Positions 45,633-56,759 of a stretch of DNA of 64,000 bases are shown here, piece by piece. This DNA comes from Planctomycetota bacterium (GTDB taxonomy: Bacteria; Planctomycetota; Planctomycetia; Planctomycetales; Planctomycetaceae), in assembly GCA_014584345.1 (NCBI GenBank), contig JACTNB010000030.1, positions 173,095-237,094 on the forward strand, in the 5' to 3' direction. The translations under genes and the position numbers were made by a program. Positions within the stretch are counted from its first letter, which is position 1; every line of letters starts with the position of its first letter. Below the pieces are notes generated by a model. The model was not told the origin of the DNA and made no database searches. It saw only the letters and a program-made list of their open reading frames with translations.

Positions 45633-46562
45633 ATGAGCAACCAGACAAAAACGACCACACTCAACACAACTTGCGGACTCCTGGTTATCAACAAACCCGC
45701 CGGGATGACATCGCGCGATGTCGTCAACCGCGTGCAGAGGGTGACCCGGCTGAAAAAGTGCGGGCATGCGGGTACGCTCGACCCCCTGGCAACAGGCGTG
45801 CTGGTGATCTGCCTGGGACGGGCGACCCGCTTGGTCCCTTATGTGCAAGAGATGACCAAGCATTACCGAGCGGAATTCCGCTTTGGCCTGCGGAGCAGCA
45901 CGGACGACATCGAGGGGGATCTCGAACAGGTGACGGATGCAGTCTGTCCTGCAGGGGAACAACTGGCCTTGGCGCTGGGAGGCATTCAGGGAGAAATCGA
46001 GCAAATCCCGCCACGTTATTCGGCCATCAAGGTGGGAGGACGGCGCGCGTATGCCTTGGCACGGCAGGGAGTCCCCCTCGAACTGCAACCGCGTCGGGTC
46101 CGGATTGATGCCATCCACCTGCAACGCTATACCCCCCCCGACTGGGAAGCGGTGATCGCGTGTGGCTCGGGGACATACATTCGCTCGATCGGGCGGGATA
46201 TTGGCGAACGGTTCGGCTGCGGGTGCGTGATGACCCGCCTGACAAGGGAAGCCATAGGCCAGTTTTCCCTGGAGACGGCCATCGATCTGGATCAACTCGA
46301 ACCCGAGTCCTGGCAACGGCAGATGGTCCCCCCCGTGCAGGCGGTGGACAAGTTGCCGCGTCAAACATGCACCCCGCAGGAGGCACGCCAACTGTTTCAG
46401 GGGCAGTCGATTCCCGCGCGAGGGATGCTCGATCTCCCCGCGGAGGAGGAGGTGGCCGTGTTGGATGAACAGGGGAGACTGGTCGCGGTCACCCGGTTGA
46501 CACAAACCGGGTTGCTGAAACCCCATCTGGTGCTGGGAACGGAATTCGCGGGCACGGAATAA
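45633..46562 (+). CDS. truB: tRNA pseudouridine(55) synthase
   Basis: 309 residues. It makes pseudouridine 55 in the T loop of tRNAs. GLLVINKPAGMTSRDVVNRV is at about 14-33. The catalytic Asp is in GHAGTLDPLATGVLVICLGR (about 45-64). KHYRAEFRFGLRSSTDDIEG and GSGTYIRSIGRDIGE are typical TruB stretches. The start is the ATG at 45633; a GTG 48 bases upstream is in frame but less likely. It follows folC and precedes a small membrane protein gene and a terminator. Confidence 0.95.
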   Translation: MSNQTKTTTLNTTCGLLVINKPAGMTSRDVVNRVQRVTRLKKCGHAGTLDPLATGVLVICLGRATRLVPYVQEMTKHYRAEFRFGLRSSTDDIEGDLEQVTDAVCPAGEQLALALGGIQGEIEQIPPRYSAIKVGGRRAYALARQGVPLELQPRRVRIDAIHLQRYTPPDWEAVIACGSGTYIRSIGRDIGERFGCGCVMTRLTREAIGQFSLETAIDLDQLEPESWQRQMVPPVQAVDKLPRQTCTPQEARQLFQGQSIPARGMLDLPAEEEVAVLDEQGRLVAVTRLTQTGLLKPHLVLGTEFAGTE

Positions 46563-46600
46563 ACCGTTCCGAACGATTCTCGGCGATTCGGGAGCAGACG

Positions 46601-46825
46601 ATGACTCGAAACGAAGATGATACCCCGACATTCAGCGTGAATATCATCCTGAAAGTGGTCTACGGTTTTTTGATCGCGTACTTTGGCCTGCTGGGCTTGA
46701 TTGTACTGGACGAGGTGGTTTTCAAGACGTTTTTTTTCATGTCCAGCAGCCTGGCAACCCCCACGGTGGTTGACTGCGTGCGGGTGATCTACTGGCCAAT
46801 CCTCAAGCTGTTGCAATTTTTGTGA
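46601..46825 (+). CDS. Small hypothetical membrane protein
   Basis: 74 residues from an ATG 38 bases after truB. Two hydrophobic segments: IILKVVYGFLIAYFGLLGLI (about 15-34) and a second near 56-74 (DCVRVIYWPILKLLQFL), joined by FKTFFFMSSSLATPT. Probably a two-pass or hairpin membrane protein of unknown function. A rho-independent terminator follows, which makes it the last gene of the folC-truB unit. Confidence 0.68.
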   Translation: MTRNEDDTPTFSVNIILKVVYGFLIAYFGLLGLIVLDEVVFKTFFFMSSSLATPTVVDCVRVIYWPILKLLQFL

Positions 46826-46892
46826 CGGGATTCGCGCCGAGAACACCTGCTTCGCGCGGTTGTCAAGGAATGCCGCGCGAAATGAATTCCGT

Positions 46893-46927
46893 GGACCGAC
46901 CCTCTGCATCGGTCCGGGGATTTTTTT
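46893..46927 (+). terminator. Rho-independent terminator after the folC-truB unit
   Basis: ggaccga pairs with tcggtcc around a nine-base loop (ccctctgca), followed by gggga and seven T residues. It lies between the small membrane protein and the methyltransferase gene. Confidence 0.78.
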
Positions 46928-46948
46928 AGAAAACCCCGGTCGTGGAAT

Positions 46949-46954
46949 TATAAT
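46949..46954 (+). promoter_or_regulatory. Candidate -10 box of the methyltransferase promoter
   Basis: A perfect TATAAT lies 22 bases after the preceding terminator and about 104 bases before the GTG start of the methyltransferase. The matching -35 position is poor, so the assignment rests on the -10 and its placement. Confidence 0.4.
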
Positions 46955-47057
46955 CCGGAGCGGGAAACGATATCGTTTGGACGATTTCCGCACCGCAACG
47001 CGGGATCGCGTTGCGAATACGCAAAGCTGTTTTTCACCACTTACCTCAGGAGACGCC

Positions 47058-47849
47058 GTGAGCCTCGAAGTCGTTCAGGGACATTTGTATGACTACCCCA
47101 CCTATTACGACCTGGTCTTCGCTTCCGACTGGAAAGCCGAGTTCGATTTTTTGCAGGCTTGTTTCCAGAAGTTTGCCAAACGCCCGGTGAAACGGGTTTT
47201 CGAACCAGCCTGTGGCACGGGCCGACTGCTGTACAAATTAGCTAATGCCGGTTATGAAGTGGCGGGGAACGACCTGAATCCCAAGGCAGTCGCGTTCTGC
47301 AACGCGCGCCTGAAGCGTTATGGACACGCGGAATCGGCCGTCGTGGGCGATATGTCGGATTTCACCGTCAAGAAAAAATTCGATGCCGCATTTAATATGA
47401 TCAACAGTTTCCGGCATCTGAAAACAGAGAAGGAAGCGGTGGGGCATCTGCAATGCGTGGCAGAGGCGATGAACAAGGGGGGGGTGTTTATCCTGGGAAT
47501 GCACCTGAATCCCGAGGATGTGGGAGAGGACTACGAGGCCGAGGAAGAGTGGTCGGCCCGTCGCGGGAACCTGCAAGTCAACACGCGACTCTGGTCCATG
47601 AGTTACGATCCCAAGACACGGACCGAGCAGATCGGGTTTCAATACGATGTTTACACCCCCACCCGGCAGTTCAGCATTGTGGATCAAACCGTGTTTCGCT
47701 GCTACACCCGCAAACACATGATCAGTCTACTGAAGAAGGTCCCCGCCTGGGAACTGGTCGAAACCTACGATTTTCACTACGACATCAACGACCCAATCAC
47801 AGTCGATGGCGATACCGAGGACGTGGTCTACGTGCTGAGGAAAAAATAG
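47058..47849 (+). CDS. SAM-dependent methyltransferase
   Basis: 263 residues from a GTG at 47058 with GGAG upstream (caggagacgccGTG); the frame is open to 46860, but that part is not protein-like. The class I Rossmann core shows VFEPACGTGRLLYKLANAGY (motif I, about 44-63), GNDLNPKAVAFCNARL, and VVGDMSDFTVKKKFDAAFNM (motifs II and III). A C-terminal beta-rich part ends EDVVYVLRKK. The substrate is unknown. A terminator and a TATAAT lie upstream, so it is probably its own unit. Confidence 0.85.
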   Translation: MSLEVVQGHLYDYPTYYDLVFASDWKAEFDFLQACFQKFAKRPVKRVFEPACGTGRLLYKLANAGYEVAGNDLNPKAVAFCNARLKRYGHAESAVVGDMSDFTVKKKFDAAFNMINSFRHLKTEKEAVGHLQCVAEAMNKGGVFILGMHLNPEDVGEDYEAEEEWSARRGNLQVNTRLWSMSYDPKTRTEQIGFQYDVYTPTRQFSIVDQTVFRCYTRKHMISLLKKVPAWELVETYDFHYDINDPITVDGDTEDVVYVLRKK

Positions 47850-47862
47850 GCCTGAAAGGCAA

Positions 47863-47938
47863 GTGAATCATGTGAATTTGGTGAAGAGACTCCGCAGCGG
47901 ACCCGAGTTCATCAAATCTTCATATTTCTGGATATAAT
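47863..47938 (+). promoter_or_regulatory. Candidate promoter and Pho-box-like repeats upstream of pstS
   Basis: TTCAT occurs at 47908 and 47919, an 11-base spacing as in PhoB boxes, each followed by an AT-rich stretch. TATAAT follows at 47933-47938. Upstream, GTGAA occurs three times at nine-base spacing (47863, 47872, 47881). The repeats do not match the E. coli CTGTCAT consensus, so PhoB binding is only inferred from spacing, position and the presence of phoB in the same cluster. The leader to pstS would be about 165 bases. Confidence 0.35.
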
Positions 47939-48107
47939 ACGCACGGGCGACGAGAGTTGCTGGCCAAGGTCGTTATTTTACATAACACCCACCACCAAAA
48001 GGACTTGCTCCATTTCAGGACATTTGAGTCTCGTCTTTGTTACTAGCGAGTTCGTCAGCAACTCGTCGTAATGCCCCTTGTTCGCAAAGTTACACTTGGA
48101 GAAATCG

Positions 48108-49064
48108 ATGCGGAAATATCGGCTGGGATGCAGTTTGGCAATTGCCTTGTGCGGCGGACTTCTGGCAGGCTGCGAATACCAGGAAACAGCGCAATACGTC
48201 GTGCAGGTGGCCGGTTCCAGCACGGTTTCCCCGGTCTCCTCAGCCGTGGCCGAGGAAGCAGACAAGGTCCTCGGGATCAAGGCGACCGTGGAAACCACGG
48301 GGACGGGACCGGGCATGGAACGCCTCAGTCGCAAGGAATGCGATATTTCCGGTGCTTCGCGCCCCATCAAGGAAAAAGAACTGGAAAAATGTCGCCAGAA
48401 TGGGTTCGAGCCGATTGAATTTGAAATCTGCATCGATGGCCTGACGGTGGCGGTGCACCCCGAGAACACCTGGTGTAACTGCCTGACCATCGAACAGTTA
48501 AAGAAGCTGTGGGAATTCAACAGCAGCGTCCAGAAATGGAGCGATCTGGATCCGAGCTGGCCTAATGAAGACATCAAATTGTTTGGACCGGACCATGACT
48601 CCGGGACCTTTGATTATTTTATCGAAGCCGTGATCGGGGATGTACCGGAAGAACAAAGTCCCTGCCGCACGGATTACACGCAATCGGTCAACGATACCAC
48701 CCTGGTGGACGGCGTGAAGGGGAGCAAATACTCCCTGGGCTACTTTGGGTTCGCGTATTACCTGTTGAATCAGCAGGATTTGAAAGCCTTGGGGATCGCG
48801 AAGAGCGCGGATGGTTCCGACTGCGTGGTACCGACCAGGGAAACCATTGGAGCCGGGGACTATGTCCCCCTGTCGCGCCCGCTGTTCATCTACGTCAACA
48901 AGGAATCGTTGCTGACCAAGCCCGAGGTGGCCAAATTCGTGGACTATTACCTGAATGCGGGGCAGTCGGAAGTGGGCGAAGTGGGCTACATCGAGTTGCC
49001 TTCGGAGCGTATCGACAAGGCGCGGGAAACGTTGAAGCAAACACTGGCGGAGCGTCGGAATTAG
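48108..49064 (+). CDS. pstS: Phosphate-binding lipoprotein PstS
   Basis: 318 residues. Lipoprotein signal with LLAGC, Cys22. It binds phosphate outside the inner membrane and delivers it to PstCA. VVQVAGSSTVSPVSSAVAEE (about 31-50), then TTGTGPGMERL and FGPDHDSGTFDYFIEA (about 160-175) carry the Ser, Thr and Asp ligands typical of PstS. Extra cysteines (WCNC near 124) could form a disulfide. The start is the ATG at 48108 with GGAGA upstream. It is the first gene of pstSCAB-phoU-phoB. Confidence 0.95.
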   Translation: MRKYRLGCSLAIALCGGLLAGCEYQETAQYVVQVAGSSTVSPVSSAVAEEADKVLGIKATVETTGTGPGMERLSRKECDISGASRPIKEKELEKCRQNGFEPIEFEICIDGLTVAVHPENTWCNCLTIEQLKKLWEFNSSVQKWSDLDPSWPNEDIKLFGPDHDSGTFDYFIEAVIGDVPEEQSPCRTDYTQSVNDTTLVDGVKGSKYSLGYFGFAYYLLNQQDLKALGIAKSADGSDCVVPTRETIGAGDYVPLSRPLFIYVNKESLLTKPEVAKFVDYYLNAGQSEVGEVGYIELPSERIDKARETLKQTLAERRN

Positions 49065-49134
49065 TGGCATGATGCCTGGGTATCCCTGAAAATTTCCGCA
49101 CTCCCGTTTTGATGATTAATACACGTCCGCTTGC

Positions 49135-50088
49135 ATGAACAAAGCTCGTCACCCCCTGTCAGCCAAGGCCAACTTCAGGCGTCTCTTCGAGACGGCGTTG
49201 TATTGTGTGCTGTGGTTGTGCGCGGTTGTATGCATTTTCGTCACGGCGGCCATCATTTTCGTGCTGCTGACGGAGTCCGTATTCGGGCTGGGAGAGAATA
49301 TTGCCTTTTTTCAGAAGGTCTCGCTGAAGAATTTCCTGTTGGACACGGAATGGGCTCCCCAGTACGGAGAGGGGAAATTCGGCATTCTGCCGCTCTTCGT
49401 GGGAACCTTGTGGGTCACGGGCATCGCGGCTCTGATCGGTCTGCCGGTCGGACTGGCCAGTGCGATCTATCTCAGTGAATACGCCTCGCCCACCGCGCGA
49501 AGTCTCATCAAACCGCTGCTGGAGATTCTGGCGGGCATCCCGACCGTGGTGTATGGGTACTTTGCCCTGATCTTCGTGACTCCGCTGCTGATCAAGCCGT
49601 TCGGGGCGCTGCTGGGAATCCAGGCCAACACGTTCAATGCCTTGAGCGGGGGCATCGTGGTCGGCATCATGATCATTCCGATGGTCACATCGCTCAGCGA
49701 GGATGTGCTGCGGGCGGTCCCCCGCGGTTTGCGCGAAGCCGGTTATGCCTTGGGGGCCACTCGATTGGATGTTTCGGTGAAAATCGTGCTGCCGGCGGCC
49801 CTTTCCGGGATTCTGGCGTCTTTTCTGCTGGCTGTCTCCCGGGCACTGGGCGAGACCATGGCCGTGACGATTGCAGTCGGAATACAACCCCGGCTGAGTT
49901 GGAACCCGTTCGAGACGATGTGCACGATGACCGCCAACATCGCCAGCATGTCCAGCGGCGATTCCTCGACCGGTTCCATCGAGTACCGCAGCATTTACGC
50001 AGTGGCCCTGTCGCTGTTCGTCATTACGTTCGCCTTGAACATTTTCTCGCAGTTCATTCTGAACCGGTATCGCGAGGTGTACAATTAA
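49135..50088 (+). CDS. pstC: Phosphate ABC transporter permease PstC
   Basis: 317 residues with about six membrane helices (TM1 at about 20-45). The EAA-type loop contacting PstB is in PRGLREAGYALGATRLDVSV (about 197-216). GIPTVVYGYFALIFVTPLLI is the typical PstC helix (about 132-151). It pairs with PstA in the inner membrane. Seventy bases separate it from pstS. Confidence 0.95.
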   Translation: MNKARHPLSAKANFRRLFETALYCVLWLCAVVCIFVTAAIIFVLLTESVFGLGENIAFFQKVSLKNFLLDTEWAPQYGEGKFGILPLFVGTLWVTGIAALIGLPVGLASAIYLSEYASPTARSLIKPLLEILAGIPTVVYGYFALIFVTPLLIKPFGALLGIQANTFNALSGGIVVGIMIIPMVTSLSEDVLRAVPRGLREAGYALGATRLDVSVKIVLPAALSGILASFLLAVSRALGETMAVTIAVGIQPRLSWNPFETMCTMTANIASMSSGDSSTGSIEYRSIYAVALSLFVITFALNIFSQFILNRYREVYN

Positions 50089-50232
50089 GATCACGATTTC
50101 GACGAGATCATCGAATTCGCGGTGGGGTCTGTTTCCGGGCTTCACTGGCCCGTGTGGCCTGTTTCCTGACAGGTCGGCGGGAACAGCGTCCCCCCAACGC
50201 CTGGACACCCTCTGTTTTCTGGTTGAATTCGC

Positions 50233-51279
50233 ATGAATACCGCAAACCAGGCCTATCAAAAGCAACTGCGTCGCCGGCATGCCGCGAGCAGCCTGTTCTC
50301 CGCTATCTGCCTGCTGGCTATTTGGTTCGCATTGTTCATGCTGGCCCTGCTGCTGGTGGGGATCTCGCTGAAAATGACGGGGATCTGGGACCCCACGGGA
50401 AGCGGGTCGGGGGCCGGGTCGCGTAACTGGTTGACGTACACATTCCTGACCGAGCACATGTCGCGCAAGCCCGAACAATCGGGCATGATCGCGGGAATCT
50501 GGGGTTCGTTGTGGCTGATGTTCATGACGGGCCTGTTCAGCATTCCCCTGGGGATCGGGGCAGCGGTGTACCTGGAGGAATACGCAAAAAACAATGCCTT
50601 CACCCGATTTATTCGCCTGAATATCTCCAATCTGGCGGGGGTCCCCTCGATCGTGTTCGGCATCCTGGGATTAACTGTGTTTGCCCGGATGTTTGGGATG
50701 TTTCCTGATCTTCCGCCGCGCGGGATTCCCCTGGGGATCGGCGTGTTGAAGATATCCATTCCGTTCGGGAAGTCCCTGCTGACCGGTTCCCTGACATTAA
50801 CCCTGATGATTCTCCCGATCATAATTATCGCCAGCCAGGAGGCGTTGCGGTCGGTGCCACAATCGCTACGGCATGCGGCTCTGGCATTGGGGGCCACCAA
50901 GTGGCAAACCATTTGGCTTCAGGTGTTGCCCGCCTCGCTGCCGGGCATCATGACGGGGATCATCCTGGCGTTATCCCGGGTGATTGGCGAAACGGCTCCC
51001 TTGATCGTAATCGGAGCAGCGACATACATCCGTTACAATCCAGGCCAGATGGAACGAGTCAGCGACTATCTGCTGAAACCGCAAACGTTGCTCGATGTGC
51101 CTTCGTCCCAATTCACGGCGATGCCGCTGCAAATTTTCGAATGGGTATCGCACCAGCCCAATCCCGATTTCAAGAATGTGGCAGCGGCAGCAATCGTGGT
51201 CCTGCTGCTCGTATTGTTGATCATGAATGGGCTGGCGGTGTATATCCGACATCATTTTTCCAAGCGACTGGACTGGTAG
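50233..51279 (+). CDS. pstA: Phosphate ABC transporter permease PstA
   Basis: 348 residues. TM1 is at about 22-45. An exported loop with GSGSGAGSRNWLTYTFL follows, and then five further helices. The conserved loop is LRSVPQSLRHAALALGATKW (about 205-224), and NLAGVPSIVFGILGL matches the PstA/PstC family. The tail VLLLVLLIMNGLAVYIRHHF is the last helix. The 144-base gap after pstC contains a fragment (ctgtttcctgacaggtcggcg) faintly like an arm of the repeat family, too degenerate to call. Confidence 0.94.
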   Translation: MNTANQAYQKQLRRRHAASSLFSAICLLAIWFALFMLALLLVGISLKMTGIWDPTGSGSGAGSRNWLTYTFLTEHMSRKPEQSGMIAGIWGSLWLMFMTGLFSIPLGIGAAVYLEEYAKNNAFTRFIRLNISNLAGVPSIVFGILGLTVFARMFGMFPDLPPRGIPLGIGVLKISIPFGKSLLTGSLTLTLMILPIIIIASQEALRSVPQSLRHAALALGATKWQTIWLQVLPASLPGIMTGIILALSRVIGETAPLIVIGAATYIRYNPGQMERVSDYLLKPQTLLDVPSSQFTAMPLQIFEWVSHQPNPDFKNVAAAAIVVLLLVLLIMNGLAVYIRHHFSKRLDW

Positions 51280-51391
51280 TTGCGCGCGGCATTACCAGGG
51301 ATTTTCCCCGGAAAAATACTGGTATCCCGCATGCATTTCCCGATAATCAGAGCGATCCCTTCGACAGCACAGACCCCCGCAAAGGGCCGAC

Positions 51392-52246
<855 letters not shown>

Positions 52247-52302
52247 TTCCCGTCCGTTTCGGTCTCCTGGTTTTCACTGTTTCTATTCAGGCGAATTTTC
52301 CC

Positions 52303-52980
52303 ATGTCTGTCCACCTCATCCGCGATTTAGACAATTTGCATCGCTCGTTGATGTCCATGTGCACGATGGTGGAGGAATTGATCCACTCCGCCGTCGCCAT
52401 GTTATCGGCCCCCAATCCCGCGAAGGCCCGTGAACTGGCCGAACAGGATCGCGCGATCGACGATTACGATGTCTCCATCGAGGAAGAATGCCTCAAGATT
52501 CTCGCCTTGCACCAGCCGGTGGCGACGGATTTAAGACGTATCACGGCGGTTATGAAAATTTCGGGGGAACTCGAACGGGTGGCCGATTTGGCCGTGCATA
52601 TCGCCGAACGTTCCGCCGGTCTGATCGACGGGACGAATCTGCCGATTCCGTCCAAGGTTCACGAAATGGCCGAGCATGCCGTCACAATGCTGCACGAAAG
52701 CATCGATGCCTACGTGAACCTGGATACGTCGCTGGCGCGGCAGGTCTGCCGCCAGGATGAGATCGTCGACGACCTGAATCGCCAGATCATCGACACGCTC
52801 ACGCAACTCATGACACGCACGCCGGCTTTGATTACGCCTTGCCTGCATCTGTTCTCCGCCTCCCGGCATATCGAACGGGTGGCCGACCATGCCACCAATA
52901 TCTCGGAAGACGTGATTTACCTGGTGGAAGGGGAGATCGTCCGGCATCGTGGGCAATCCTCGCGCAAGGCGGCTTCGTAG
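52303..52980 (+). CDS. phoU: Phosphate transport regulator PhoU
   Basis: 225 residues with the two PhoU repeats, each a three-helix bundle. The metal-binding ExxxD-type residues lie in LKILALHQPVATDLRRITAV and LHLFSASRHIERVADHATNI. Helices are rich in Glu, Asp and His. PhoU restrains the Pst transporter and, with PhoR in other bacteria, represses the Pho response when phosphate is ample. It sits 57 bases after pstB and 41 before phoB. Confidence 0.95.
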   Translation: MSVHLIRDLDNLHRSLMSMCTMVEELIHSAVAMLSAPNPAKARELAEQDRAIDDYDVSIEEECLKILALHQPVATDLRRITAVMKISGELERVADLAVHIAERSAGLIDGTNLPIPSKVHEMAEHAVTMLHESIDAYVNLDTSLARQVCRQDEIVDDLNRQIIDTLTQLMTRTPALITPCLHLFSASRHIERVADHATNISEDVIYLVEGEIVRHRGQSSRKAAS

Positions 52981-53020
52981 GCGAATTCGTTCAATTTCAG
53001 CAGTAATTCGGGCGGTACGT

Positions 53021-53707
53021 ATGAGCGCACAGTCGATCCTGATCGTCGAAGATGAACGTTCGATATTGGATGCGCTGGTGTACACACTGGAAAAGGATGG
53101 ATTCCAGGTCCATTCCGCCAGTGATGGCCAGGAAGGCTTGGCAAAGGCCCAGGAACTACTGCCCGATCTGATGGTGCTGGACCTGATGCTCCCCCTGACG
53201 GACGGGCTGGAAGTCTGCCGGCAACTGCGGGCAAACCCCCGCACGAATCATATCCGCATTCTGATGCTGACGGCCAAGAGCGCGGAAGTGGATGAAATCG
53301 TCGGCTTCAGCATGGGTGCGGATGACTATGTGACCAAGCCTTTCAAGATCAAGCCGCTCGTGAGTCGCATCAAGGCGCTGCTGCGCCGTCCCACCGCCCA
53401 GGCGAAAACGCCGGAAATTATTAGCTGCCAGGGTGTCAGCGTCGATCATCAGAATCATCGCGTGACGCTCAACGACCAGGAACTGGTCCTGACTCCCACC
53501 GAGTTCAAGCTGCTTTGGACGCTGATTCGCCAGGCGGGTCGTCCCTTTCGGCGGAACGAATTAATGGATACCTGCCGGGGGGAAGATGCCAACGCCCTGG
53601 AACGGACAATCGACGTGCATGTCCGATCGCTGCGGCAGAAACTGCTGGATCGGGCAGACCTGATTGAAACGGTACGTGGCGTGGGATATCGTTTCCGCTC
53701 CGAATAA
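53021..53707 (+). CDS. phoB: PhoB-type response regulator
   Basis: 228 residues, OmpR/PhoB family. The receiver domain (about 1-120) has ILIVEDERSI, phospho-acceptor Asp54 in DLMVLDLMLPLTDG, the switch Thr in LMLTAKS (about 81) and Lys103 in DYVTKPF. The winged-helix DNA-binding domain (about 130-225) has LVLTPTEFKLLWTLI and RTIDVHVRSLRQKL. The start ATG at 53021 gives MSAQSILIVEDE. It should activate the pst genes when phosphate is low. No histidine kinase gene follows in the window. Confidence 0.93.
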   Translation: MSAQSILIVEDERSILDALVYTLEKDGFQVHSASDGQEGLAKAQELLPDLMVLDLMLPLTDGLEVCRQLRANPRTNHIRILMLTAKSAEVDEIVGFSMGADDYVTKPFKIKPLVSRIKALLRRPTAQAKTPEIISCQGVSVDHQNHRVTLNDQELVLTPTEFKLLWTLIRQAGRPFRRNELMDTCRGEDANALERTIDVHVRSLRQKLLDRADLIETVRGVGYRFRSE

Positions 53708-53716
53708 TGCTATAAT
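53708..53716 (+). promoter_or_regulatory. Extended -10 promoter (TGcTATAAT)
   Basis: TGCTATAAT begins directly after the phoB stop codon and is a perfect extended -10 (TGnTATAAT). It lies about 86 bases before the start of the 86-residue gene. No -35 is obvious, as is usual with extended -10 promoters. Confidence 0.5.
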
Positions 53717-53801
53717 CCCGGAATTCCGCGGATCGAGGCGAGAATTGCGAACGGGACCGGCGTGTGGTTGTGTTTGCGATTTTCCTGGAGGGAGTGCACC
53801 C

Positions 53802-54062
53802 ATGGGGAACGACGAGCATCGCCTGTACCTGTCGAACAACGATGGTTGGGAAGCCCATGTCAAACCGGATGCGAGCCGGGAATACTGTTATTTCAAGACA
53901 CCCGGCGACGAGCATTTTCACCTGCTGATGATTGGTGAAATTTATCTGCAAAAAGGCCATGAAAAGTGCTGCCTGAATTGTGCGACACGGCACGGCTTCA
54001 TCACCCAGGAGCGGATGCACTGGCAAAACACAACCGCCGCCGAGCAGCCTCCCACACCCTGA
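53802..54062 (+). CDS. Small conserved-looking protein with CxxC
   Basis: 86 residues from an ATG at 53802 with a strong GGAGGGA ribosome site nine bases upstream; the longer frame to 53664 overlaps phoB. The sequence has ordered blocks (RLYLSNNDGWEAHVKPDASR, EHFHLLMIGEIYLQ), then HEKCCLNCATRHG, a CxxC with nearby His residues that could bind a metal. No membrane segment. No family recognised. An extended -10 (TGCTATAAT) lies upstream. Confidence 0.72.
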   Translation: MGNDEHRLYLSNNDGWEAHVKPDASREYCYFKTPGDEHFHLLMIGEIYLQKGHEKCCLNCATRHGFITQERMHWQNTTAAEQPPTP

Positions 54063-54372
54063 CCGGTCGAAGCCGGTTTCCGATTTCCCCACGCCGCAGA
54101 CGCTCGCCAGGCCCTGCTTTCGCAACTCAGGGGGAGGATTCTGGCCCTCGAGCATAGTTTCCGGATGGTACTTCAGCGTCAGAAAGCCAGGAATTGTCCC
54201 GGGGCTTGACCTGGTCTTCCAGTCAACGGGGACGCCCGTGGTTTCCGTGTCAAATTGTCCATGCCGGGAGGGGGCTGCCCTTGAACTCTGGATGCCAACC
54301 ATCACAATGAGTCCATTCTCTCTGATAGTCATAGCGTAACGCAGCCCGCGGGCTGTTCAGGTAATATCACGA
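54063..54372. other. Non-coding region upstream of ftsH
   Basis: 310 bases, no credible gene. Near its right end, at 54342-54355, is the 14-base perfect palindrome cagcccgcgggctg, 17 bases before the ftsH start codon. It could be an operator or an mRNA hairpin affecting translation; its function is unknown. Confidence 0.45.
54342..54355 (+). promoter_or_regulatory. 14-base palindrome near the ftsH start
   Basis: cagcccgcgggctg is a perfect inverted repeat ending 17 bases before the ftsH start codon. It could be a repressor operator or sit in the leader as a tight structure. Identity unknown. Confidence 0.3.
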
Positions 54373-56502
<2,130 letters not shown>

Positions 56503-56759
56503 GGCATCGCTACCCGGCGCGCGGAGACAGGAAAACACACGGGCTGGTGTCGGGCAAACTGTATCGGTCCGTGCCTCCCCTGCTTCCCTCCGCGCGCAAG
56601 CCCGCGGAAATCGGGCGGGGGAATTGTGAACGAAGTGGAATTTGGTTATTTTACGTGGGCGTTTTTTCAGGGAGGCATCATGGCATTGGGCCGTGAGTTC
56701 CTGCAGAATGCCCCGCCCGAAATCGCTCGCCCCGTTCATCCCACACAAGGAACGAAATC

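Noticed and set aside
50155..50190. Possible seventh copy of the inverted-repeat arm between pstC and pstA
   Set aside because: Only about twelve bases (tttcctgacagg) resemble the arm and there is no partner arm.
56517..56597. Ten-base inverted repeat gcgcgcggag/ctccgcgcgc after ftsH
   Set aside because: The loop is about 60 bases and no T-run follows, so it is not a convincing terminator.
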